DNA of 64,000 bases from Shewanella pealeana ATCC 700345 (GTDB lineage Bacteria; Pseudomonadota; Gammaproteobacteria; Enterobacterales; Shewanellaceae). Location of the stretch: NCBI RefSeq assembly GCF_000018285.1, contig NC_009901.1, forward strand, positions 2,851,001 through 2,915,000. Direction: 5' to 3'. Below, one piece after another: positions 40,019 through 49,081 of the stretch (position 1 is the stretch's first letter; each line of letters opens with the position of its first letter). The position numbers and the translations under genes were made by a program. The notes beneath the pieces were generated by a model, which saw nothing but the letters and a program-made list of their open reading frames with translations, was not told where the DNA came from and ran no database searches.

Positions 40019-41533
40019 ATGCAAATGCATTCTAAAAAACCCTTTTATATTTTAGTGGCGTTACTATTTATTAGCGGAATTGCCGCCAGTGTCTACCGTG
40101 GAATTGAGCACAGCGTACCTTTCCTTCCAGGTAAACAAGTACAGAGCTGGGCAGTCGATGCCAAAGTCAGCTTTCAAGGAACTGGTGAGCCTGCTGAAGT
40201 CTCTTTCTCTTTGCCTGAAGATCCTGCCTATGAAATTCTGGTTGAAAATGCCACGTCACCGGGTTATGGCTTAACCATCACCAATAATGCTATCGACCGC
40301 CGTGCAATTTGGTCAGTCCGTAGCGCATCGGGCAAGCAAGATCTTTATTATAAAGTAACCCTAATCCCAACGGGTCAAAATAAGCTTCTAGCCGATGGAG
40401 TGCCAGCGGTTCCTACCACATATAGTTGGCCTGCGACCGAAGAAGCAGCTGCGCAGCAGGTGATTGAAGAAGTTTGGTCACGCAGTGCCACTAGCCTTTC
40501 TTTCGCCCAGCAGCTAAACAAAGTATTAAATGCCAACGAGCGTAGCCAGAATATCGAGCTACTACTTACAAGTAATACACCGACTAAATTATTTATCAGA
40601 ATGCTTCACAGCAAAGGGCTCCCAGCTAAAGAAGTCAGTGGCCTTTATCTCGAAGATCAACGTCGTAGACAGCAATTATCTAATTTTGTAGAAGTTTACC
40701 ATGATGGCCAATGGTACTTATTCAATGCTGAAGATGGCAGTCAAGGTCGCCCTGACAATCTACTGTTATGGGATCGCAGTGGCACATCTGTACTCGATGT
40801 TATAGGTGGAGTTAACTCACAAGTTAACTTCTCTATGCTACAAGATACGCGCTCGGCACTGGCTACCGCAATTGATGTCATGAAAAATGACAACGCCTTA
40901 GACTTCTCTCTTTATCAATTACCACTTGAAGAGCAGAGCCTATTTAAAGGGATCTTACTTATCCCTATCGGCGTATTAATGGTGGTTTTTCTTCGGGTAA
41001 TTATCGGTATCAAAACCTCTGGTACCTTTATGCCAGTATTGATTGCATTGGCATTCATTCAAACCACCCTTTTAACGGGTTTGATTGGTTTCTTGCTCAT
41101 CGTCGCCTTTGGTTTAATGATCCGTTCCTACTTATCAGAACTAAACCTATTGCTCATATCGAGGATCTCTGCCGTCATCATTGTGGTGATAGGCATCATA
41201 GGTCTCTTTACACTGCTCTCTTATAAGTTTGGCTTAAGCGAAGGCTTAACCATTACCTTCTTCCCAATGATTATTTTGGCGTGGACCATTGAAAGAATGT
41301 CTATTCTATGGGAAGAGGAAGGTCCAAAAGAAGTTATCGTACAAGGTGGTGGCAGTCTATTTGTGGCAACACTTGCCTACCTAGCAATGAGCGCAACTTG
41401 GGTCCAGCATTGGGTATTTAACTTCTTAGGCATTCATTTGGTGATCTTGGCGCTAGTGCTATTAATGGGCCAATACACTGGATATCGCTTGCTTGAGCTT
41501 AAACGCTTTAAGCCTCTAGCTGGAGAAAAATAA
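40019..41533 (+). CDS. Inactive transglutaminase fused to seven transmembrane helices
   Basis: 504 aa. An N-terminal membrane anchor (about residues 7-24) is followed by an extracytoplasmic region whose middle (about 150-260, LSFAQQLNKVLN ... FIRMLHSKGLPAKEVSGLY ... WYLFNAEDG) has the transglutaminase-like fold without the Cys-His-Asp triad. About seven membrane helices follow from residue 305. This matches the Pfam pair inactive transglutaminase/7TM_transglut, described in comparative genomics as a partner of ATP-grasp peptide ligases. It starts 5 bp after the retropepsin gene, and its stop overlaps the ligase start (TAATG). Role inferred: membrane receptor or scaffold for a ligated peptide. 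Confidence 0.85.
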   Translation: MQMHSKKPFYILVALLFISGIAASVYRGIEHSVPFLPGKQVQSWAVDAKVSFQGTGEPAEVSFSLPEDPAYEILVENATSPGYGLTITNNAIDRRAIWSVRSASGKQDLYYKVTLIPTGQNKLLADGVPAVPTTYSWPATEEAAAQQVIEEVWSRSATSLSFAQQLNKVLNANERSQNIELLLTSNTPTKLFIRMLHSKGLPAKEVSGLYLEDQRRRQQLSNFVEVYHDGQWYLFNAEDGSQGRPDNLLLWDRSGTSVLDVIGGVNSQVNFSMLQDTRSALATAIDVMKNDNALDFSLYQLPLEEQSLFKGILLIPIGVLMVVFLRVIIGIKTSGTFMPVLIALAFIQTTLLTGLIGFLLIVAFGLMIRSYLSELNLLLISRISAVIIVVIGIIGLFTLLSYKFGLSEGLTITFFPMIILAWTIERMSILWEEEGPKEVIVQGGGSLFVATLAYLAMSATWVQHWVFNFLGIHLVILALVLLMGQYTGYRLLELKRFKPLAGEK

Positions 41534-42483
41534 TGTTTCTAGCGAGCCCTTCTGCCTTAAAACGCAACGGCGTGCTTTGTATGAACAAGCGTAATATCGA
41601 CTATATAGGTCGTTATAATCCGCGTAAATACTATAAGCGAGTGGATGATAAGCTAACCACTAAGCAATTAGCCCTTGCTAATAATATCGCCGTACCCGAT
41701 TTAATCGGTACGGTGTGTGAGCAGCATGAGATTGCCGATATACCCGCTATGGTTCACGATAAAGACGGCTTTGTGATTAAGCCATCTAAGGGCTCTGGCG
41801 GAAAAGGAATTTTGGTTGTCACTAAAGTCGAGCATGGTCGTTACTACAAGCCCAATGGGCAAGAAGTTACGCCATCAGAAGTCTACCGCCACGTATCAAA
41901 CGTTCTCAGTGGGCTATTTTCTCTTGGCGGAAAGCCAGATGTGGCCATTGTCGAAGGCTTGATTCAATTTGATCCTGTATTTGATGGCTACTCTTATGAA
42001 GGTGTACCAGATATACGTCTGATCATCTTTAAAGGTTTCCCCATCATGGGAATGTTACGGTTATCGACTGCGGCGTCTGACGGTAAGGCCAACCTACACC
42101 AAGGCGCGGTTGGCGTCGGTATAGACATCGCAACGGGTAAAGGTTTACATGCAGTTCAATTCGATCAGCCTGTTGACTTTCACCCTGATACGCAGAAGAA
42201 ACTGATCTCGATCGCAGTTCCGCAGTGGGATACGCTACTGCATACAGCATCGATGGCTTATGAAATGTCAGAGCTGGGTTATCTAGGTACCGATATGGTG
42301 CTAGATAAGAATAAAGGCCCACTTCTACTTGAGCTAAATGCACGTCCTGGTCTAGCCATACAGATAGCCAACGGTCGTGGTATATTGCCCAATCTTCGTC
42401 ATGTTGAAAAAATGGGCAACCACAACATGACTGTAGAAGAACGTGTGGCGTATGCAAAAATACACTTCAGTGCCAACAGTTAA
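41533..42483 (+). CDS. RimK-like alpha-L-glutamate ligase homologue (ATP-grasp)
   Basis: 316 aa cytoplasmic ATP-grasp enzyme. The core is visible: FVIKPSKGSGGKGILVV (ATP-binding lysine and Gly-rich loop), VPDIRLIIFKGFPIMGMLRLS, and the metal-binding LLELNARPGLAIQIAN. The closest characterised relative, RimK, adds glutamates to ribosomal protein S6; this separate subfamily (alpha-L-glutamate ligase homolog) has no proven substrate. The start may be 41533 or the internal ATG at 41581 (MNKRNIDYIGRYNPR). The 3' end overlaps the next gene by 32 bp. Confidence 0.88.
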   Translation: MFLASPSALKRNGVLCMNKRNIDYIGRYNPRKYYKRVDDKLTTKQLALANNIAVPDLIGTVCEQHEIADIPAMVHDKDGFVIKPSKGSGGKGILVVTKVEHGRYYKPNGQEVTPSEVYRHVSNVLSGLFSLGGKPDVAIVEGLIQFDPVFDGYSYEGVPDIRLIIFKGFPIMGMLRLSTAASDGKANLHQGAVGVGIDIATGKGLHAVQFDQPVDFHPDTQKKLISIAVPQWDTLLHTASMAYEMSELGYLGTDMVLDKNKGPLLLELNARPGLAIQIANGRGILPNLRHVEKMGNHNMTVEERVAYAKIHFSANS

Positions 42484-44194
42484 ACAATTTACTTGGCTAT
42501 TAAGCCCATTGTTGTTTTTTGTTTGTTGGTTTAACACGGCAGCTCTGGCTGCCGTGTCTCCAATTCCGCTCCTTGTCGAACAATGTATGGCTTATCGTTT
42601 TCCCGATAAGCCATTTAATCATGCAAGCGACAGCCGTACTCTTGCCGTTAAACTCGAACGTGATTTAATTGGTTTTTTTAATATCAATGACAGAATTAAG
42701 TACTATCGACAATTTTCACTCACCTACGCAGACCGAGAGCGCCTGCTACAATGCCAGCTATATTTAGCCGATGAGTTAGCCCTATTTTTTAAGTCTACTC
42801 AGTTTCAGTCAATACGATTTAAACTCGCTGAAAGTGACAACCCTGACGTGCAAGCACTGGCTATGCGCATTAACCGAATTGCTAACAACACCGAAGCTCC
42901 CAAATACAAAGCGCAATTACATACCGCCCAAGCGGCATTTAAACAAGGTGTAAGCAGCCAATCACTTAGCCTTAATTTCGCCAACAATAGCTGTAAGCTC
43001 CCCCAAAACAAAGATGCTACAAAGGGAGCCGACTTTAATGGCTCATTAGCCAGTTATCTTATCAAGCAGCCTGATCAACAATGCCGCAAAGAAGTGTGGC
43101 AAGCCTATCAGGCTCGGGCATCGATTAAGAATAAAAGCTCGTTAGATTTAATTAAGGACTTACGCCAGCAACAGGCGAAACATTACGGCTTTAACGATTT
43201 TGCCAGCGAGCAACTCGACCAGCAATGGCTATCTAACCCTAGCCTGGTTGCAGAATTCTTGCGTGTGCAAACTCAACAAATCGGTATCGCGCCCTGGGAT
43301 CTCGGCTTCGTCCTATCCAAAGCGAGATCAACCTCGGTTGAGCCTGTTTTAGCTGAACAATGGTTAATACAGATAGCGGCCAAACTTGAAGCTTTTGGTA
43401 TTGCCGTGACCCCAATTAACGAAAGGGTGTATCGTGCATACTTAGACGGGCGTTTAATGGGTGAAATCTATCTCAGCCATGCCAAGACAATCGGTGTAAA
43501 GCGGATCCGCCAGTTGGTTGTTGGTCAACAATTTGGCCAAGTCGAGCTATTGCTTAAACCTGAGTTAGATAGTTACCAACAACAAAGTGCTGTAATCGAG
43601 TCTATGGCGAAAATTATTACTCAATTTGCCTCTGGGCAGCCATTTTATTTAAATAATACAATAGGAGAAACTCAAGATACCGCACAGATCGACACACTTT
43701 GGTTGCAGCAATACCTTCAAAACCAGCTTATGCCAAAGTTAGCAGCCGACAGCAGAGAAGCCATTGTTCTGAAATATGCCAAACAACTGCAAGTGTTCAG
43801 AGCAAAGGTCGCCCTTAATACCTATTTAGCGCCCGGTAGCTTATTAAAATTCGATTTGCATCATGCCTTTACTCAGGCATTTTCGGCCAACTGGGACAAT
43901 ATCAAGGATGCACCATACACCTTCAGTGCCATCGTCTATGAAGGGCCGCTCTACTATCAAAAGATATGGCAACAAGCACTTGCAAACGTTATTTACCAAT
44001 CGACAAAAGACTGTCAGAATCAAAAACTTGTTTTCGATTATTTAGTCGTTAATGAATCATCTAATAGCATCGCCAATATACTGCAACTGTTGTTCGATGG
44101 ACCATTAACCAATGACTCATTCATCAAAAGGACTCAACATGCCCTCAATCATCAAGATCAGCACCCTCGCCGCTGCTCTCTTTTGCGCAAATAG
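42452..44194 (+). CDS. Secreted pseudo-metallopeptidase, M3-like, with degenerate zinc site
   Basis: 580 aa; I start at the ATG at 42452 (an in-frame GTG at 42443 is the alternative). A signal peptide ends near WFNTAALA. The body resembles M3 oligopeptidases: LRQQQAKHYGFNDFASEQLD, then an APWDLGFVLSKAR segment like the PWD..YY.EK of M3. Where M3 enzymes have HEFGH this protein has QQFGQ (about residues 359-363), so all three zinc-site residues are changed, and the downstream metal-ligand Glu region reads YQQQSAVIESM. It should be catalytically dead, perhaps a peptide-binding protein. It starts inside the ligase gene and runs 56 bp past the start of the next gene. Confidence 0.55.
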   Translation: MQKYTSVPTVKQFTWLLSPLLFFVCWFNTAALAAVSPIPLLVEQCMAYRFPDKPFNHASDSRTLAVKLERDLIGFFNINDRIKYYRQFSLTYADRERLLQCQLYLADELALFFKSTQFQSIRFKLAESDNPDVQALAMRINRIANNTEAPKYKAQLHTAQAAFKQGVSSQSLSLNFANNSCKLPQNKDATKGADFNGSLASYLIKQPDQQCRKEVWQAYQARASIKNKSSLDLIKDLRQQQAKHYGFNDFASEQLDQQWLSNPSLVAEFLRVQTQQIGIAPWDLGFVLSKARSTSVEPVLAEQWLIQIAAKLEAFGIAVTPINERVYRAYLDGRLMGEIYLSHAKTIGVKRIRQLVVGQQFGQVELLLKPELDSYQQQSAVIESMAKIITQFASGQPFYLNNTIGETQDTAQIDTLWLQQYLQNQLMPKLAADSREAIVLKYAKQLQVFRAKVALNTYLAPGSLLKFDLHHAFTQAFSANWDNIKDAPYTFSAIVYEGPLYYQKIWQQALANVIYQSTKDCQNQKLVFDYLVVNESSNSIANILQLLFDGPLTNDSFIKRTQHALNHQDQHPRRCSLLRK

Positions 44195-45233
44195 CTTTGC
44201 CGCAGACCTTGCTGTCACAGAGTCAACCAAGAGTCAGGTTTATCAAGGGATCAAAAACAATCTCGAAGAACACCTATTTGAACTGCCACCTCGCGTACAA
44301 GGTCATTATGGCATTCGCCAATACCGTATGACTGGCGATGCTAAGTACGCTAATGCCGCACTCGTTGACCTTTATGCCGTTACCGAGGCACAAGCCTTCT
44401 ACGCCTGTAATCTAGATAAGGAAAACTTCATCATTGAGCAAGCCGAACAAGCCATATCGGTATTAGGTAAAGGACCTCGCGCTAAGGCTCGCAAGAAAGC
44501 ACTTCAGCCCTTCCCTGAATTCATCTTCTATACCGATGTATTATTGCGTTACTCAAGTCGTATCGATGAATTTGGATTTACAGGCCCCTGTCATGGCAAG
44601 CTTACCGCCGTTTTGAAAAAAGCCGATCTAAAAACCGGTTTAACTGATAAAGCTATGATTGAAACTTGGGCCGCACAGCTAGTGAACTATGTTTACTGGG
44701 CTAAACAGATTGGCGTAGGTGACTATCTTGCGGATTATAAGCAAGCCTTTATTGAGGTCTATCCAGATAACAAAGACGATAAACTCAATAAGAAACAATA
44801 TCGTAATAAGCTATACGGCATGACCCACTTTATCTTTGCCGCTAGCGAATATTATCAGCATAATGTCGACGCCAAAGAGTTCGCTTGGATCCTCGACCAT
44901 TTTGAGCACAATATTGATCGCATCTTAGAAGATGCCACCGACGATATTATTGCCGAAGTGGGGATCAGCTTCTTACTTGCAGGCAAAACTGATCACCCAG
45001 TGGTGAAGAAAACCCAGCAGCATATTATTAACGCCTTCGACACTAAGGAGCAGATAATCCCTTCACCGCGAGGAAACCCCGATCTGGTTATTGGTGAACA
45101 CCGAAATGTATTAGCCATGATGTTATTGGATTGGCCGGAAAAGTTGCACAAGGGTCCTTATCTGTCAGAGTTAAAGGCGACCAAAAAATATCTTCCGAAA
45201 CAGGTAACACCGATAAAAAGACAAGCTAAATAA
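44139..45233 (+). CDS. Secreted protein of unknown function, possibly DUF3541-like
   Basis: 364 aa. The ATG at 44139 has AAAGGA just upstream and begins MPSIIKISTLAAALFCANSF, a clear signal peptide. The mature protein is helical, with PPRVQGHYGIRQYRMTGDAKYANAALVDLYAV and YVYWAKQIGVGDYLADYKQAF as distinctive stretches; the repeating helix pattern could be an alpha/alpha-toroid. It may belong to DUF3541, but I hold this loosely. No catalytic motif is evident. It overlaps the M3-like gene by 56 bp, so the two are translated from the same message. Confidence 0.6.
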   Translation: MPSIIKISTLAAALFCANSFAADLAVTESTKSQVYQGIKNNLEEHLFELPPRVQGHYGIRQYRMTGDAKYANAALVDLYAVTEAQAFYACNLDKENFIIEQAEQAISVLGKGPRAKARKKALQPFPEFIFYTDVLLRYSSRIDEFGFTGPCHGKLTAVLKKADLKTGLTDKAMIETWAAQLVNYVYWAKQIGVGDYLADYKQAFIEVYPDNKDDKLNKKQYRNKLYGMTHFIFAASEYYQHNVDAKEFAWILDHFEHNIDRILEDATDDIIAEVGISFLLAGKTDHPVVKKTQQHIINAFDTKEQIIPSPRGNPDLVIGEHRNVLAMMLLDWPEKLHKGPYLSELKATKKYLPKQVTPIKRQAK

Positions 45234-45270
45234 CCAACATTAGTTCCGAACATAATAATATCTAACATAA

Positions 45271-45302
45271 CTAGATAGGGCTCAAACCTGAGCTCTATCT
45301 AG
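45271..45302. terminator. Stem-loop after the five-gene cluster
   Basis: CTAGATAG G GCTC, loop, GAGC T CTATCTAG is a long near-perfect inverted repeat just past the cluster. It has no T tract, so it may be a stability or attenuation element rather than a true intrinsic terminator. Confidence 0.5.
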
Positions 45303-45372
45303 TCTCATTAAGCATGTTAAACCATTCATTTTATAAGCAATATTGTGAATATAGCGATACAAATAATCATTG

Positions 45373-47793
45373 TTAATGCTGCTTCGCAAGTTTGCGGACC
45401 AATACATCTCGCTTGAAAGGCTTTGGCAAGTAATCATCCATCCCTGACTCAAAACACTTTTGAATATCATCGTCTAAAATTGATGCAGTTAAGGCTATAA
45501 TTGTAACTCGCGGTTCGCCTTCTTCTTTTTCAAAAATACGAATTGCTCTCGTTGCCTCAAAACCATCCATGATTGGCATCATACAATCCATTAAAATGAC
45601 AGAAACGCCTCCGATATGACGTTTATAATTCTCCAATGCTTCCCTGCCGTCATTGGCGATAAGATACGGAAGGTTTAGCTTTTTTAAGTTAATAGAGACA
45701 ACCTGTTGGTTCACTTTATTATCTTCAACTACCAGCACTATTTTCTTACTCTTTTGGGAGTCACTGTTTAACGGGACAAGATCCTCTTCTTGCTTTTGAC
45801 AATGGGATACAGACTTAATTAAGGTATTCAAACGCTCACCTAACAATGGCAATGTAATGTATCCAGCGACCAGCTCACCAAAATCAGTATTAATCGAATT
45901 ATTTGCTCTAGCAATGATAATTGGAGTCAATGAACACTCTTTCGCAATATCAACCAGTACCTGTTTATCGGAAATATCATCAACATTTAACACGATTACA
46001 CTTGAAGGCTTTAATAGCGGCCTGATTTCAGACACTTTAGTTATTTTATCGAGTTGATGATTTGAATCAATAATATTTTGAACTAGAAGAGGGCTATGCT
46101 TAATCGCACAATAAATCAAATGTTGTGAGTCGAGTCGTTCGCAGACTCTTTCTTCTTGTTTTGGAAAGGCTAAGATAAAATGAAATTCACTCCCAACACC
46201 TTTATCAGAACTAATCATTATTTCGCCCCCCATTATTTTTACCATTTTGGTGGCAATAGAGAGGCCCAACCCCGTTCCACCATAATCAATGGAAGTATTA
46301 CTTTCCTCTTGTTGAAACTCCTCGAATATTTTCGCATGCTTATTCTTATCTATACCGACTCCAGTATCTTTAACTGAAAAGAGCAAACGAATATTCTCAC
46401 CTTCCTCCGCTTTTACCACTAATTTAAATGACACCGAACCTGAACGTGTAAACTTAATGGCATTCGAAGCTAAATTCATTAAAATCTGACGCAGCTTTTG
46501 TTCATCGGCGCAGATATATGTTGGCACTTCATCGCCGATTATAATTCTGAGTACTATATTCTTTTGCTGAGCCTTAGGTGTAATTAAAGCAGCAGTGTCA
46601 TATATAACCTCTTTTATATTGCAAGTATGCGGACAAAACTCAAGGTGGCCAGACTCAATTTTTGATAAATCTAATATATCATTTATTAACATTAATAAGG
46701 TTTGAGAAGACGAGTTAATTGTTGCAAGGTAATCTTTCTGTATCGCTGTAAGTTTTGAGTCCGTTAGAATCTCTGTCATACCAATGATACCATTGAGCGG
46801 CGTTCTAATTTCATGAGACATATTAGCCAGAAATGAGCTTTTAGCACTGTTCGCCTGTTGCTCTTTTTCTCTTGCGAAAATAAGCCCTTTCTCCATCCTA
46901 GTGATGGCATAAAAAATATAATATAGGATCCCAATGATTAAGAGCACTAATAGCAGCTCTACTATAGACTGGGTAACGACTAACCCTGAAACACTTTTAT
47001 CAACTTTAAGCGGGATCGTATTAAACAAAGTTTCTAGACTACGTTCCACACTGTGAACATTTTGCCTGAGCGTTCCATGATAGCCTAACGACTCCGAGTA
47101 ACCTCTCCTTTTCATCGATGACTGTAACTGAAAAAAAGCATGCTCAAATGACAAAAATGCTTGTTGCAACGGTAATGTAGATTGAGGTTTATCTATAATG
47201 TGCTGTTCTATTATTTTAAACTGATGAGTAATCCTTGTGAGTAACCTGGAGTCAAAACTTTTAAAAAAATCAAATACTGTTAGCTGATTGGCAATAATAA
47301 GTTCTAATAGTTCTGTATCTTTTAACTGATTAGTGAGTAATTGGAGCTCATTAGAGTTGTGTTCAAACCGTGCGAGTAAACCTTGCTCAGCACTGGTACC
47401 ATTGATGCTGTATATTTCATTAATTAACATAGAAAAAGTGTCTATATAATCATCAAGCTCTTCTAATACTCGTTGATTATTATAGCTTATATCTAAATTA
47501 CTTTGAGTCAGCAACCGATCAATCTGAGTTAATTGCTGTACCAATTTCGCTTTAAAATCCAGTACTTGAAAAGTATACTTCGGGTCTATTCGACTAATAA
47601 AATCCTTTTCGCTGCGCCGTATCATCAGTAATGTATTGGCTGATACAACAACCTCATTTTCTAGCCTTGATAAATCCAACTTAGTATTCGACACGTACTG
47701 AGTTATAGATACATTAACAATGAGCAATATAACAATTGCGACACTTCCTGCTAGCAAAAATGTCTTTATGGACCAACTTCCCTGTTTAAGCAT
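45373..47793 (-). CDS. Hybrid sensor histidine kinase
   Basis: 806 aa. A membrane helix at about 12-32 and another at about 270-295 bracket a periplasmic helical sensor of about 240 residues. Then comes a HisKA domain with the phospho-acceptor His in MSHEIRTPLNGIIG (about 326) and HATPase_c (NLASNAIKFT, DTGVGIDK, GGTGLGLSI). A degenerate receiver-like segment follows, and a C-terminal receiver has phospho-Asp in ILMDCMMPIMDG (about 732). No HPt domain is present, so phosphotransfer must use another protein; the stand-alone receiver at 48423 is divergent and close by. The ligand is unknown. Confidence 0.9.
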   Translation of the reverse strand: MLKQGSWSIKTFLLAGSVAIVILLIVNVSITQYVSNTKLDLSRLENEVVVSANTLLMIRRSEKDFISRIDPKYTFQVLDFKAKLVQQLTQIDRLLTQSNLDISYNNQRVLEELDDYIDTFSMLINEIYSINGTSAEQGLLARFEHNSNELQLLTNQLKDTELLELIIANQLTVFDFFKSFDSRLLTRITHQFKIIEQHIIDKPQSTLPLQQAFLSFEHAFFQLQSSMKRRGYSESLGYHGTLRQNVHSVERSLETLFNTIPLKVDKSVSGLVVTQSIVELLLVLLIIGILYYIFYAITRMEKGLIFAREKEQQANSAKSSFLANMSHEIRTPLNGIIGMTEILTDSKLTAIQKDYLATINSSSQTLLMLINDILDLSKIESGHLEFCPHTCNIKEVIYDTAALITPKAQQKNIVLRIIIGDEVPTYICADEQKLRQILMNLASNAIKFTRSGSVSFKLVVKAEEGENIRLLFSVKDTGVGIDKNKHAKIFEEFQQEESNTSIDYGGTGLGLSIATKMVKIMGGEIMISSDKGVGSEFHFILAFPKQEERVCERLDSQHLIYCAIKHSPLLVQNIIDSNHQLDKITKVSEIRPLLKPSSVIVLNVDDISDKQVLVDIAKECSLTPIIIARANNSINTDFGELVAGYITLPLLGERLNTLIKSVSHCQKQEEDLVPLNSDSQKSKKIVLVVEDNKVNQQVVSINLKKLNLPYLIANDGREALENYKRHIGGVSVILMDCMMPIMDGFEATRAIRIFEKEEGEPRVTIIALTASILDDDIQKCFESGMDDYLPKPFKRDVLVRKLAKQH

Positions 47794-47951
47794 GATACCC
47801 CCTGTTACACACAGTCCATAAACAATAGGCTATATAAACAGTTAGCACCAATAATCAATTTGTAAAATGGAATGAAAATATGAAGGAAAATACCTTAAAA
47901 GGTGCACTTGGGACGAGTTAAGATTGAAGGGGGTGATATCGTTAAAATAAC

Positions 47952-48200
47952 TTACACCTTAATATTGATTATGCTGCCAATCAAATCTGACGAGGTTTGT
48001 ATCACCTCTGCCGACGCCTGAGCATGAATAACAGCTTGAGTTGCATCGACTAATGCTTCTGTCACTCCACCAGTGGAAACCGTCGTTGTGCCAGATGCTG
48101 ATTGACTCGCACCTGCAACATCAATCGTCGCTTGCGTTAAATCTGACTGAGCAGACTGAAAGCCATATTGGCCAGAGATAATACTCGGTGGTATCTGCAT
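47952..48200 (-). CDS. 82-aa small protein with flagellar rod/hook-like terminal helix
   Basis: Begins MQIPPSIISGQYGFQSAQ and ends ALVDATQAVIHAQASAEVIQ followed by a C-terminal helix with SDLIGSIINIKV. The C-terminal heptad pattern is like those of flagellar rod/hook and YjfB-type motility proteins, but the protein has no larger domain. RBS GGAGATG is close to the start. It lies between a hybrid kinase gene on the same strand and a divergent receiver gene. I know of no proven function, and some databases carry misleading names for such proteins. Confidence 0.6.
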   Translation of the reverse strand: MQIPPSIISGQYGFQSAQSDLTQATIDVAGASQSASGTTTVSTGGVTEALVDATQAVIHAQASAEVIQTSSDLIGSIINIKV

Positions 48201-48422
48201 AACATCTCCACTAAAATAGAAACTTAATCGTTCAATTATTATCTAATTTTTGTACAAAGTACAGCCACAAGCTCTAGTCATGCATTATCATAATCTCTAT
48301 GGTGTTCAAAAACTCTGAATAGTGATTAATAGCGTTAGAGTTAGCTAATATCCCTGTATAATGATAGGGTTATTACGTAAAGGTTGGAGCCCGATCGCAG
48401 GTGAGTTTAGGAGTGTATCTGA

Positions 48423-48785
48423 ATGAATAAAGCAAAAATACTGGTTGTTGATGATGACCCTATTTGTTCGAGTCTTTTACTGTCAGTACTAGGCGATGAC
48501 TACCAAGTCACCACGGTCAACTCTGGTGCTGATGTGATTGATATTGCAAATATCCAGCGACCCAATGTTATCTTTTTGGATATCATGATGCCGGGTAAAA
48601 ATGGTTACCAAGTACTTAAAGATCTAAAGCAAGACCCGCAAACATCAAAGCTACCCGTTATTATTGTCAGTGCGCTTGCAGAGGAGTCCGATGAAAGTCT
48701 TGGGCTTAGACTCGGCGCAGATGGCTACCTAGCCAAGCCTATCAGTCCGAAAGAAGTGTTTGCTGTACTTAAGAAGTACCTCTAA
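48423..48785 (+). CDS. Single-domain response regulator (receiver only)
   Basis: 120 aa, CheY-like fold with no output domain. Acidic pocket DDD at about 11-13, phospho-Asp in IFLDIMMPGKNG (about 54), Thr/Ser switch in IIVSALA and Lys in YLAKPISP. GGAG lies upstream of the ATG. Such proteins act by protein contact or in phosphorelays. The hybrid kinase on the other strand is a natural candidate partner. Confidence 0.93.
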   Translation: MNKAKILVVDDDPICSSLLLSVLGDDYQVTTVNSGADVIDIANIQRPNVIFLDIMMPGKNGYQVLKDLKQDPQTSKLPVIIVSALAEESDESLGLRLGADGYLAKPISPKEVFAVLKKYL

Positions 48786-48835
48786 TGAAGCTGAAGCCTA
48801 CACAATAAAAACCATCTATTGCTAATTGCAAAACA

Positions 48836-49054
48836 TTAATGATGTATACCGCTTGCGAAAAAGCTACGTTGACACTCTCTGCAGCGCAGCTTTATCGGTA
48901 CTGGCTGTATGCCAATTAAGGTCAATCCCCCTAAGCCGAGGGGATAGCTCAGAATATTAGGCACAAACCTAAAACTCACGAAAACCTGCTTACTCTGGCA
49001 ATGCTTACATTGACAAAAAAGATGTTGCTCCATTTTCTTTCGCAGTGACGCCAT
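48836..49054 (-). CDS. Small zinc-ribbon-like protein
   Basis: 72 aa from the ATG at 49054, with GGGAG six bases upstream; a TTG at 49066 in frame is an alternative. Two CxxC pairs (FCQCKHCQSK and LRCRECQRS) are placed about 40 residues apart around a hydrophobic segment, typical of a small zinc ribbon. No family was recognised. It follows a tiny membrane protein gene after 27 bp, and both lie downstream of nothing else on this strand. Confidence 0.6.
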   Translation of the reverse strand: MASLRKKMEQHLFCQCKHCQSKQVFVSFRFVPNILSYPLGLGGLTLIGIQPVPIKLRCRECQRSFFASGIHH

Positions 49055-49081
49055 CCTTGCTCCCAAGCTATAACTTAGTAT

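Noticed and set aside
42044..42457. 137-aa minus-strand frame
   Set aside because: It is antisense to the conserved ATP-grasp gene, whose motifs run through the full region.
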